DNA of 64,000 nt from Jiulongibacter sediminis (GTDB taxonomy: Bacteria > Bacteroidota > Bacteroidia > Cytophagales > Spirosomataceae), in the NCBI RefSeq assembly GCF_001306455.1, contig NZ_LGTQ01000009.1, positions 1 to 64,000 on the forward strand, read 5' to 3'. Positions 26,578 to 33,860 of the stretch are shown piece by piece. Both the position numbers and the translations under genes were made by a program. The notes under the pieces were generated by a model. It did no database searches. It saw nothing but the letters and a program-made list of their open reading frames with translations, and was not told the DNA's origin. Within the stretch, counting starts at the first letter, position 1. Every line of letters begins with the position of its first letter.

Positions 26578-26608
26578 TTTACCTGAACGGCTTTTTTTGG
26601 TATTTTTG
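26578..26608 (+). promoter_or_regulatory. Promoter of clpS
   Basis: TTTA (26578-26581), a 19-base spacer and TATTTTTG (26601-26608). The expected transcription start falls at or very near the ATG at 26613, so the message is either leaderless or translation begins at the ATGATG at 26628-26633. Confidence 0.55.
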
Positions 26609-26612
26609 CAAA

Positions 26613-26924
26613 ATGAAAGAAGCATTGATGATGAACATACAAGAGAACCCCGAAATTGAAATTCAGGAAGTGATTGAGGAGGTAATTGAGAATGTAAAAT
26701 TGTGGAGTTTGGTGGTATTTAATGATGATGTCAATACTTTTGATCATGTGATAGATACACTGGTGGATGTATGCGACCATGAACCGGCTCAGGCTGAGCA
26801 ATGTGCCTGGATTATCCATTTGAAAGGAAAATGCGGTGTAAAAAATGGTGACTATGACGATCTGGTAGCCAAAAGAAATGAGATATGTCGCCGAGGCCTC
26901 TCTGCCGAGGTTATGATGAAATAG
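26613..26924 (+). CDS. clpS: ClpS adaptor protein for N-degron substrates
   Basis: A protein of about 100 residues that delivers proteins with destabilising N-terminal residues to ClpA/ClpC-type proteases. The core is LWSLVVFNDDVNTFDHVID, matching the ClpS motif that begins the substrate pocket. It is followed by the helix with AEQCAWIIHLKGKC and the C-terminal strand RRGLSAEV. The start is uncertain: ATG 26613 gives MKEALMM, while ATG 26628 or 26631 would fit better behind the promoter box at 26601-26608. It is followed by recR after 17 bases, probably in the same transcript. Confidence 0.9.
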   Translation: MKEALMMNIQENPEIEIQEVIEEVIENVKLWSLVVFNDDVNTFDHVIDTLVDVCDHEPAQAEQCAWIIHLKGKCGVKNGDYDDLVAKRNEICRRGLSAEVMMK

Positions 26925-26941
26925 CTTAATATTCAAAGCCA

Positions 26942-27559
26942 TTGAATTACCCTTCAAAATTAATAGAGGAAGCCGTCAATGAGATTTCGAAACTTCCGGG
27001 AATCGGGAAGAAATCGGCCCTAAGATTGGCTTTACACCTACTGAAATCTGACCAGAGTCAAACGGAATTTCTTACGCGTGCCCTGACAGACCTCAGAACT
27101 AAGACTCGCTATTGCAGGCAGTGTCATAATATCTCGGATGCTGAATTGTGCCAGATTTGCTCATCAGTCAACAGAGACGAAAGTCTTTTATGTGTGGTAC
27201 AGGACACTCGTGATGTGCTAGCCATTGAAAACACAGCTCAATATCAGGGGCACTACCATATTCTTGGTGGGGTTATTTCGCCTATTGCAGGTATTGGGCC
27301 TACCGATTTGCATATTGAAAGTCTGGTTAGTCGTGTACGTCAAAACCCGGAAATCAAAGAGATTATACTTGCTTTGGCTCCGACAATGGAAGGCGATACT
27401 ACAGCCTTTTATATTCAGAAAAAGCTGGCTGATTTTGAGGTGACCATCAGTACCATAGCCAGAGGCATTCCAATAGGCGGGGATCTTGAGTATACCGATG
27501 AAATCACCCTTGGCCGAAGCATTATGAGCCGGACTATAAGTCATACCAAGGGAAATTGA
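26942..27559 (+). CDS. recR: Recombination mediator RecR
   Basis: A 205-residue DNA-binding protein of the RecFOR pathway, which loads RecA at gaps. The helix-hairpin-helix SKLPGIGKKSALRLA is at residues 16-30, the four-cysteine zinc finger CRQCHNISDAELCQIC at 58-73, and the Toprim domain after that (VVQDTRDVLAIE, HILGGVISPIAGIGP). The start is TTG at 26942: no ATG or GTG lies closer to the conserved N-terminus, and MNYPSKLIEEAV is the expected beginning. Probably co-transcribed with clpS. Confidence 0.95.
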   Translation: MNYPSKLIEEAVNEISKLPGIGKKSALRLALHLLKSDQSQTEFLTRALTDLRTKTRYCRQCHNISDAELCQICSSVNRDESLLCVVQDTRDVLAIENTAQYQGHYHILGGVISPIAGIGPTDLHIESLVSRVRQNPEIKEIILALAPTMEGDTTAFYIQKKLADFEVTISTIARGIPIGGDLEYTDEITLGRSIMSRTISHTKGN

Positions 27560-27613
27560 TCAAATTGCTCTATGAATGCGTCCCGTTCCTGAAATCTCAT
27601 CTTTCTCAAATGC

Positions 27614-27646
27614 ATTGCTTTTGATGAAAGGAAACTCGTATTTTTG
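27614..27646 (+). promoter_or_regulatory. Promoter of the 2OG oxygenase gene
   Basis: ATTG (27614-27617), 21 bases, TATTTTTG (27639-27646). The transcription start would be about 15-18 bases before the ATG at 27669. Confidence 0.55.
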
Positions 27647-27668
27647 ACTGAACTGAACCTTTTTTACA

Positions 27669-28628
27669 ATGACTCAACAAACACTTCTGGATTCAATTCC
27701 CTCCGTAGACCTAGCCGAATTTACAAGTGGAGATCCGGCCCTCAAGCAAAAATTCGTCAATGAAATAGGTGCCGCTTTTACCAATATTGGTTTCGTGGCT
27801 GTAAAAAATCATGGACTAAGCGACGAATTGCGAGAGAAACTTTATGCCGCAGTACAAAAGTTCTTTTATCAGGATGACGAACTCAAAATCAAATATGAGT
27901 TCCCGGAATTAAGCGGTCAACGGGGCTACATTGGCAAAAACAAAGAAACGGCCAAGGGTTTTAAAAAGCCTGATTTGAAAGAGTTTTATCATGTGGGTCA
28001 GCTTAACCCGCGTGAAGGTATGCCTGAGAATATTTTCCCGGCGGAGGTTCCTGAGTTTGAGAAGTATACGAAAGAGACTTTTGAAACCTTTGAGAATACG
28101 GGTAAAACCTTACTTCAGGCGATTGCCTTGTATCTTGATTTGCCTGAGGATTATTTTGATGCCAAGGTTTATCAGGGAGACAGTATTCTTCGGGCATTGC
28201 ATTATTTCCCTATTGAAAACCCCGAATTATTGGAAGAAGGGGCTGTAAGAGCTGCTGCTCATGGAGATATTAATCTCATTACACTTTTGATGGGGGCTTC
28301 AGCTGATGGGCTCCAGGTACTCCGTGCTGATGGCGAGTGGATTTCCGTAACTGCTTTGCCTGATCAAATTGTGATTAATGTGGGAGACATGCTTGACAGA
28401 CTTACAAATCATAAATTAAAATCAACAATTCACAGAGTGGTAAATCCACCGGTTGGGAAAATGCGAACTTCACGCTTCAGTATTCCGTTCTTCATGCATC
28501 CCAGAGCCGAGATGGATCTTACCTGTTTGGAATCATGTGTGACGTCGGAGAATCCGAAAAAGTATGTGGATATGACTGCCGGCGAATTTTTAGACGAAAG
28601 ATTGAAAGAATTAGGACTTAAAAAATAA
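27669..28628 (+). CDS. Isopenicillin N synthase-family 2OG-Fe(II) oxygenase
   Basis: A 319-residue cytoplasmic dioxygenase. The N-terminal DIOX_N region includes GFVAVKNHGL. The iron triad is H198 and D200 (AAHGD) and H255 (STIHRVVNP), with R269-x-S271 for the 2-oxoglutarate carboxylate. The family includes many oxidative tailoring enzymes; the arginine motif argues for 2-oxoglutarate use rather than isopenicillin synthase activity. It is followed after 13 bases by a YceI-like lipoprotein, so the two probably share a transcript. Substrate unknown. Confidence 0.85.
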   Translation: MTQQTLLDSIPSVDLAEFTSGDPALKQKFVNEIGAAFTNIGFVAVKNHGLSDELREKLYAAVQKFFYQDDELKIKYEFPELSGQRGYIGKNKETAKGFKKPDLKEFYHVGQLNPREGMPENIFPAEVPEFEKYTKETFETFENTGKTLLQAIALYLDLPEDYFDAKVYQGDSILRALHYFPIENPELLEEGAVRAAAHGDINLITLLMGASADGLQVLRADGEWISVTALPDQIVINVGDMLDRLTNHKLKSTIHRVVNPPVGKMRTSRFSIPFFMHPRAEMDLTCLESCVTSENPKKYVDMTAGEFLDERLKELGLKK

Positions 28629-28641
28629 ACAAATCAAAACT

Positions 28642-29196
28642 ATGCAAAAACTACTTATGGCCCTTTTAGCTGCCGCTTTTCTAACCTCTTGTAGCAGTTC
28701 ATCAGAAAACAGTGACGAAACCGATATGGTCTCTGAAGCCACCGCCTATTCTTTTGATACAAATAATACAAAATTGACCTGGACAGCTTTCAAGACACCA
28801 GAGAAAGTAGGTGTGCCGGGTACTTTTGATGATATCAGCATCGATGGCAATTCGTTTGTTATCAATACTTATTCTGTAAACTCAGGAGTGCCAGACAGAG
28901 ATATGAAAATCAAAGAGTTTTTCTTCGGAAACCTTAGTGATTCTTTGATTACAGGTTCTTACGGCACGGCTGTAGATGGTAAAATCCCGGTGACGTTAAA
29001 GATGAATGGCGTAGAAAAGACCTTTGATTTTGATTTGGCAGAAACAGATTCAACAACAGTGGTTTCCGGTACCATTGATATTATTTCAGACTTCAGCGGA
29101 AATGCTGCTTTGGAAGGTATTCACGAAGCATGTAAAGAGTTACATATGGGCAAAACATGGTCTGATGTTACTTTGAGCGTAGTTCAGTCAAAATAA
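28642..29196 (+). CDS. YceI-like lipoprotein
   Basis: A 184-residue lipoprotein: signal peptide with lipobox LTSC at residues 14-17, then a low-complexity serine/acidic linker and one YceI-like domain (KLTWTAFKTPEKVGVPGTF, VPDRDMKIKEFFF). YceI proteins form a lipocalin-like barrel that binds isoprenoid or amide lipids in the periplasm. It follows the oxygenase gene closely and ends before a strong terminator. Confidence 0.83.
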   Translation: MQKLLMALLAAAFLTSCSSSSENSDETDMVSEATAYSFDTNNTKLTWTAFKTPEKVGVPGTFDDISIDGNSFVINTYSVNSGVPDRDMKIKEFFFGNLSDSLITGSYGTAVDGKIPVTLKMNGVEKTFDFDLAETDSTTVVSGTIDIISDFSGNAALEGIHEACKELHMGKTWSDVTLSVVQSK

Positions 29197-29215
29197 ATTG
29201 AGTGATAACTCATTT

Positions 29216-29254
29216 AAAAAAGGATTGGCCCCATAAAGGTCAATCCTTTTTTTT
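29216..29254 (+). terminator. Intrinsic terminator after the YceI-like gene
   Basis: AAAGGATTGGCC (29219-29230) pairs with GGTCAATCCTTT (29238-29249), one GU pair, followed by T to 29254. An A run precedes the stem, so it can work in both directions. Confidence 0.9.
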
Positions 29255-29286
29255 ATTAGATTGTGAATTGATATTAACCCCTTTTC

Positions 29287-30471
29287 TTGAGAAAGACTCG
29301 TCAGATACGCTATTTCATCTTTTTGAGAGATGTGCTGGCCATAGCCGTAACAGGCTTTGGCGGCCCTAATGTGCATCTGACCATGTTTATCAAAAGATTT
29401 GTAATTCGCCATGGCTATCTTACGGAAGCCGAGTTAATGGAACTTCAGGCCCTTTGTCAGATTTTACCCGGGCCTACCTCCACTCAAACTCTCACGGCAA
29501 TTGGTTTCAAACTCGGTGGTCCTCTACTCGCTTATCTTACACTCCTTGTCTGGATATTTCCGGCTACAGTAGTTATGGCGGTGGCCGCTTTAGCCGTTAC
29601 CTATATTGACAGTGAGTATCTTTTGAAGATCACCTTCTTTATCAAACCCATGGGTATTGCCTTTATTTTTTATGCAGCCTATGTTATTGGCCGAAAGGTG
29701 ATTCAGACAAAAACCAGCTGGGTTTTAATGGTAGCCGGTGCGGGCCTTGCTTTTTTATACCGTTCGCCATACATCACTCCTTTGGTAATTTTGATGGGAG
29801 GGGTAATTGCGGCCTTTAAATATGATAAGCAGGAAAAACTGGAAAAACATCCGCTCCACGTAGACTGGGGAAATTTTTTGCTTTGGGCCGGAGTTTTCGG
29901 GGCGGCCATTGCCATTGGTTCCATTACCCAAAATCTTCCGGTAAGACTTTTTGAGAATTTTTACAGAAACGGAAGCCTCGCTTTTGGCGGCGGGCATATC
30001 ATGAAGCCTTTACTCTTCAATGAGTTCGTTGAATTTAAGAATTACCTTACCGCTGATGAGTTTCTTTCGGGTATTGCAATCTCTGAGTTGGTGCCCGGAC
30101 CCACTTTTTCAATAGCCTCTTTTGTAGGATCACTATCTATGCGTGAGTGGGGGGTGAGTGGACAGTTTTTAGGGGCAGCTATTGCGGCCTTCGGAATATT
30201 TCTGCCTGGTATTCTGATGATTTTTTTTGTGGTTCGCTTCTGGAATCAGTTGAAGCAATACCGTGCCATCAGAGCTTCTCTGGAGGGCATTAACGCCTCA
30301 AGTACAGGGCTTACGATTGCAGCTGGTATTTCTCTTTTTGAACCAATGGCTGATAATATGATCTCGGTCTGGACCGCTTTCGTTACATTTATCATATTAA
30401 TAACCACCAAGGTCCCGTCTTATGCCTTAATTCTTGGTGGACTTTTACTGGGAGTACTACTTAATCTATAA
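29287..30471 (+). CDS. Chromate transporter (CHR) family protein
   Basis: A 394-residue inner-membrane protein made of two related halves, each with the CHR signature: VTGFGGPNVHL with ILPGPTSTQ in the first, SLAFGGGHIMKPLL with ELVPGPTFSIASFVG in the second. About ten to twelve hydrophobic helices are visible. The start is TTG at 29287 (MRKTRQIRYFIFLRDVL), as I find no better one before the first helix. CHR proteins export or exchange chromate/sulfate; the physiological ion is not certain. ridA follows after 3 bases. Confidence 0.85.
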   Translation: MRKTRQIRYFIFLRDVLAIAVTGFGGPNVHLTMFIKRFVIRHGYLTEAELMELQALCQILPGPTSTQTLTAIGFKLGGPLLAYLTLLVWIFPATVVMAVAALAVTYIDSEYLLKITFFIKPMGIAFIFYAAYVIGRKVIQTKTSWVLMVAGAGLAFLYRSPYITPLVILMGGVIAAFKYDKQEKLEKHPLHVDWGNFLLWAGVFGAAIAIGSITQNLPVRLFENFYRNGSLAFGGGHIMKPLLFNEFVEFKNYLTADEFLSGIAISELVPGPTFSIASFVGSLSMREWGVSGQFLGAAIAAFGIFLPGILMIFFVVRFWNQLKQYRAIRASLEGINASSTGLTIAAGISLFEPMADNMISVWTAFVTFIILITTKVPSYALILGGLLLGVLLNL

Positions 30472-30474
30472 GCG

Positions 30475-30861
30475 ATGCGAAAAAATCTTTTTTCAGGTAC
30501 AAAATGGGAAGACCAAATGGGGTATTCCCGTGCAGTCAAAATTGGAAATACCATTGAGGTGAGCGGAACAGTTTCTGTAACCAATAGTGGCGAAATTGTG
30601 GGAGAAAATGATGCCTATCTGCAAACCCGATTTATTTTGATGAGAATTCAAAATGCTCTTGAGTCATTGGGAGCCAATATTGAAGACGTTATCAGAACCC
30701 GCGTCTATGTTAAAAACATGGCCGACTGGGAAAAGGTAGGAAAGGCCCATCAGGAGTTTTTTAGCGAGATAAAGCCGGCCAATTCTTTAATTGCAGTGGC
30801 CGGTATGATAGATGAGTCTTATCTTGTTGAAATTGAGGCTTCGGCCGTTGTCCTAAATTGA
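30475..30861 (+). CDS. RidA/YjgF family protein
   Basis: A 128-residue member of the RidA family, whose best-known members hydrolyse reactive enamine/imine intermediates from amino acid metabolism. Motifs are GYSRAVKIGNTIEVSGTVS, the arginine in DVIRTRVYVKNM and the C-terminal LVEIEASAVV. It starts 3 bases after the chromate transporter stop and so is likely co-transcribed. The last 9 bases overlap the convergent response regulator gene. Confidence 0.9.
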   Translation: MRKNLFSGTKWEDQMGYSRAVKIGNTIEVSGTVSVTNSGEIVGENDAYLQTRFILMRIQNALESLGANIEDVIRTRVYVKNMADWEKVGKAHQEFFSEIKPANSLIAVAGMIDESYLVEIEASAVVLN

Positions 30862-31515
30862 AATCAGGTCATTTTTAATGGCAAAAGCCACCAGGCTTGC
30901 GGTATTATGTACCCCTAACTTTTCCATGATGCGGGTTCGGTGACCATCCACTGTTCGTGGGCTTAGGCATACTTTATCGGCGATCTCTGCAGTAGTGAAA
31001 CCTTCGCAAATAAGGCCCAAAACTTCCAATTCTCTCTCTGAAAGATCTGTTTTGTAATTGAAGAACTTACCTGACCGTTGCCGGGTTTTGATAGTTGCTT
31101 TATTGAGCATTACACGACTAACAAAATCGGTGAAGTAAATTCCCTTTTCGTATACCTTTTTAATTGCCTCTTCCAGCTCGTCAGGGTCGGTGTCTTTAAG
31201 TAAATAACCGTTTGCACCGATCTCGAGCAAATGAAGAATAAACTGGTCTTCATCATGCATTGAAAGGATGATGATTTTAGGGTCTTGCTGGCCGTCTTTC
31301 CGCAGTTTTTCAGTGACTTCAATACCATTGAGATCTGGCATGTCAACATCCAGCAATATCACGTCAATTTCTGTGGAAGATAATTTTGTAAGAAACTCTC
31401 TTCCGTCAGTAGCTTCCAAAACTACCTCCAAATCGTCAGACTGATTGAGGATTTGTACCAAACCTGCTCTGAAAAGGTTATGATCATCAACAACGGCTAA
31501 TTTTATTTTATTCAT
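30853..31515 (-). CDS. NarL/LuxR-type response regulator
   Basis: A 220-residue two-component regulator: receiver domain residues 1-125 with acidic pocket D10-D11 and phospho-acceptor D56 (LLDVDMPDLNG), then a LuxR-type DNA-binding helix-turn-helix (residues about 152-215, LSERELEVLGLICEGFTTAE, LSPRTVDGHRTRIMEKL). It lies 12 bases after the histidine kinase, its evident partner. Target genes are not visible. Confidence 0.93.
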   Translation of the reverse strand: MNKIKLAVVDDHNLFRAGLVQILNQSDDLEVVLEATDGREFLTKLSSTEIDVILLDVDMPDLNGIEVTEKLRKDGQQDPKIIILSMHDEDQFILHLLEIGANGYLLKDTDPDELEEAIKKVYEKGIYFTDFVSRVMLNKATIKTRQRSGKFFNYKTDLSERELEVLGLICEGFTTAEIADKVCLSPRTVDGHRTRIMEKLGVHNTASLVAFAIKNDLISI

Positions 31516-31527
31516 GGCTGTATATTC

Positions 31528-32331
31528 TTAAATCGGAATCTCAATGTCTACTTGGGTGCCATTTCCTGAGGAAGAGGCAAACTGGCAGCTTCCGTTTATT
31601 ACGTTAACTCTTGAGATGATATTGTCAAGGCCCAGGCCTGAGTTTATATCGTTTTTGGTTTCCTCATAGTTGAAACCTACTCCATCATCTTTATATTCTA
31701 ATGTAATCAAATTTGATTTTTTATCGAGCTTAAAATCTATGTGATTTGCCTTCGCATGCTTTAGTGCATTATTCACCAGTTCTTGTACTACACGGTAAAG
31801 AGTTAGTTCTATTCCAGAATCGATTCTGTCTTTTGATTCCAAACCATTAATGCTCAGGTTAATACTGGTTTCAGAGGCATGATTCATTTTATCGGCAAAT
31901 TCGTATAGTGCATCTACGAGGCCAAAGTTTTCCAGTGTCCTGGGTGTCAGATCTTTTGATAAACTCCTTACCTGGGCCAGTGCTTCGGTCACAAGCTCTT
32001 TTGTGCTTTCTGCCTGAGCCAAAACCTCAGGACTGTTTTTGAGGTTTCTGCCAAGAGACTGGATACTTAACTTAGTCGCGGATAGCAGTCCACCTATATC
32101 ATCATGAAGGTCCTTAGAGATTTTTCTTCTCTCGGCCTCTTGTACTTCCAGAGAGTTTTTCAAAAGCTGACGCTGGGTTGCAGCTTCAATTTCCTGAAGC
32201 TCGGCCTGTTGTTTTAACTGTAGGTTGAATTGTTTTCGTTGGTAGAAAACAATGAACCCTATGAGAGCCACGGCCATCAAAAACAGCACCGCAGTAGCAA
32301 TAAGTATAGAAATTGCGTCTGAGCTATTCAT
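31528..32331 (-). CDS. Sensor histidine kinase (NarX/HisKA_3 type)
   Basis: A 267-residue kinase with one N-terminal transmembrane helix (about residues 8-29), a coiled linker, a HisKA_3 domain with phospho-acceptor H76 (RRKISKDLHDDIGG) and an ATPase domain (VVQELVNNALKHAKA, YKDDGVGFN, GLGLDNI). There is almost no extracytoplasmic part, so sensing probably comes from the adjacent seven-helix membrane protein, whose gene overlaps this one by 8 bases. It pairs with the response regulator at 30853-31515. Confidence 0.93.
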   Translation of the reverse strand: MNSSDAISILIATAVLFLMAVALIGFIVFYQRKQFNLQLKQQAELQEIEAATQRQLLKNSLEVQEAERRKISKDLHDDIGGLLSATKLSIQSLGRNLKNSPEVLAQAESTKELVTEALAQVRSLSKDLTPRTLENFGLVDALYEFADKMNHASETSINLSINGLESKDRIDSGIELTLYRVVQELVNNALKHAKANHIDFKLDKKSNLITLEYKDDGVGFNYEETKNDINSGLGLDNIISRVNVINGSCQFASSSGNGTQVDIEIPI

Positions 32332-32989
32332 TGAACCGATATTTACTTACCCAAAAACCGATACCAATCATGATGGTGAAAATAATTTTAAGAACATCAA
32401 TCAGGTTGCTGTAGAAAAAAAACACGTCGTCCGCCGCATTCGAATAAGATACTGTTATTTCTTCAAAAATAAAGATAAGTGTGGTTCCACACGCCATCAA
32501 CATCATGCCGCTGACAATCCAAAAAGCCGGGTAGTGTAATATATTTTTTACCTTCAGATCGTTTAAAACCCGAAAATAGAAATAGAAACTAAGTCCGATA
32601 TAGATAACCCTATGGATCACTTTTGTCCATGAAGAAAAAGTGTCAAACTTGAAATTGTAAATAGCTGTTACGGTGGAAAAGATCATACAAACTACAATCA
32701 ACAAAACCGGCGGTCTTTCTTTGAGCCAGAGAAACGATAGAATGAGAATCCAACTGACCGCAATTTCCTGGATGTTAGCCCAGTAATAATTATTCTGTTT
32801 AAGAAGTGCCCCATGCCATAGCGGAATATCTAATAAGAGATAAACCAGACATACCAGCCAGATTATTTTGAGATACCGATAGAAATATTCCCATCTGAGA
32901 AGACCGATGACCAGAGGTAACAGAACACAGAAGCTCTCAAATGGGCTTAGTGGATAGCGGTGGATAAACTCAAAAAAACGATGGAGCAC
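32324..32989 (-). CDS. Multi-helix membrane protein of a two-component operon
   Basis: A 221-residue integral membrane protein with about seven hydrophobic helices (near 18-35, 40-56, 73-89, 93-111, 125-141, 155-174, 193-213) and little outside the membrane. I do not recognise a named family. The architecture resembles 7TM sensory modules. It overlaps the histidine kinase gene by 8 bases and starts 9 bases after the 115-residue gene, so it is likely the sensory or accessory part of that kinase. This role is inference from operon structure. Confidence 0.7.
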   Translation of the reverse strand: MLHRFFEFIHRYPLSPFESFCVLLPLVIGLLRWEYFYRYLKIIWLVCLVYLLLDIPLWHGALLKQNNYYWANIQEIAVSWILILSFLWLKERPPVLLIVVCMIFSTVTAIYNFKFDTFSSWTKVIHRVIYIGLSFYFYFRVLNDLKVKNILHYPAFWIVSGMMLMACGTTLIFIFEEITVSYSNAADDVFFFYSNLIDVLKIIFTIMIGIGFWVSKYRFNE

Positions 32990-32998
32990 TTCTTAATT

Positions 32999-33346
32999 TT
33001 AACAGGTTTTAGGGCATCTGGGGCCATCAGCACCGTGGTCACTGGCGTCAGGCATATCTTTCAAACCTGAGGTATTTTCCACCAGATTTTTGCCGTAAGC
33101 GTCAGTTGGAACCAAAACCAGACTGGGATCTCCGTTTTCATCCATACCGTGGTAGATTCGGATACCCATCGCCCCTTTTTTGTTTAACATTTTTCTCAGG
33201 AACTCCTTCCCAAAAAACTGAGCTCTAATGGGCTCTTCCTTTCCTTGTTCTTTGGCGGTAAACAGGTATCTCTCCTGAAGGCGGGCTGCAGCAGCGGCAG
33301 TAACAAATGCTCCTTCATTGCCTTTAAAAACAATCTTGTCTTCCAT
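32999..33346 (-). CDS. Conserved-looking hypothetical protein with C-terminal CPKTC
   Basis: A 115-residue soluble protein I do not recognise. The N-terminal half is a helical, alanine-rich region (AFVTAAAAARLQERYLF), followed by IRIYHGMDENGDPSLVLVPTD, which looks like a compact alpha/beta unit. The tail has D/H/G-rich residues and a closing CPKTC with C111 and C115, a possible metal or redox site. It is the first gene of the series with the membrane protein, kinase and regulator, 9 bases before the next. A role as signal-binding or output protein of that system is conceivable but unproved. Confidence 0.65.
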   Translation of the reverse strand: MEDKIVFKGNEGAFVTAAAAARLQERYLFTAKEQGKEEPIRAQFFGKEFLRKMLNKKGAMGIRIYHGMDENGDPSLVLVPTDAYGKNLVENTSGLKDMPDASDHGADGPRCPKTC

Positions 33347-33559
33347 AGGTGTTGGGTCTTAATGATTAATTTTTTAAAAAATGAAGTTAGGAAATCCTTC
33401 TCTGAATCAATAATAGTTTGATTCTTTACCTTTTCCAACGTGTTGAAAATCAGAATTTTAAATGTAGTTAAATGTTATTTTTACTTGTCAATGCCCGTAA
33501 AAATACCTAAAAGTCAAATGGCCTGAACAAGGTTTTTTAAAGGATAAATCTGTTTTCTT

Positions 33560-33592
33560 TTTGACAAAAAATGGTGGAAATTTGTACTTTCG
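33560..33592 (+). promoter_or_regulatory. Promoter of the PspC gene
   Basis: TTTG (33560-33563), 21 bases, TACTTTCG (33585-33592), one mismatch to TAnnTTTG. The leader to the ATG at 33629 is about 30 bases. Confidence 0.5.
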
Positions 33593-33628
33593 TCTGATTG
33601 GCTATTAGTCACATAACGATCATTAGCA

Positions 33629-33850
33629 ATGCAAAAGGTAAAATATCTGGTAGAAAGCCGCCTCTTTGGGGTGTGTTCTAAAATTGGAGAAAAGCTTAAT
33701 TTTTCGGCCAGTAGTATCAGGCTATACTTTATTTACGCATCATTTTTTACCCTTGGCTCTCCCATCATTATTTACTTAGTTCTTGCTTTTTGGATGGAAA
33801 TCAGAAAGCATCTTAGACGGCATCAGAATCCCACGGTTTGGGAGTTGTAA
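33629..33850 (+). CDS. PspC domain membrane protein
   Basis: A 73-residue protein with one PspC domain: RLFGVCSKIGEKLNFSASSI followed by a hydrophobic segment (residues 30-57, IRLYFIYASFFTLGSPIIIY). PspC domains act in membrane-stress responses and can interact with regulators, but short single-domain forms are poorly understood. The downstream esterase begins 10 bases after its stop. Confidence 0.85.
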   Translation: MQKVKYLVESRLFGVCSKIGEKLNFSASSIRLYFIYASFFTLGSPIIIYLVLAFWMEIRKHLRRHQNPTVWEL

Positions 33851-33860
33851 GATTAAACGC

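Noticed and set aside
26460-26957. 165-codon minus-strand frame across clpS and the promoter region
   Set aside because: It covers the clpS gene on the other strand and both divergent promoter boxes; the translation is cysteine/tyrosine/histidine-rich and unlike a real protein.
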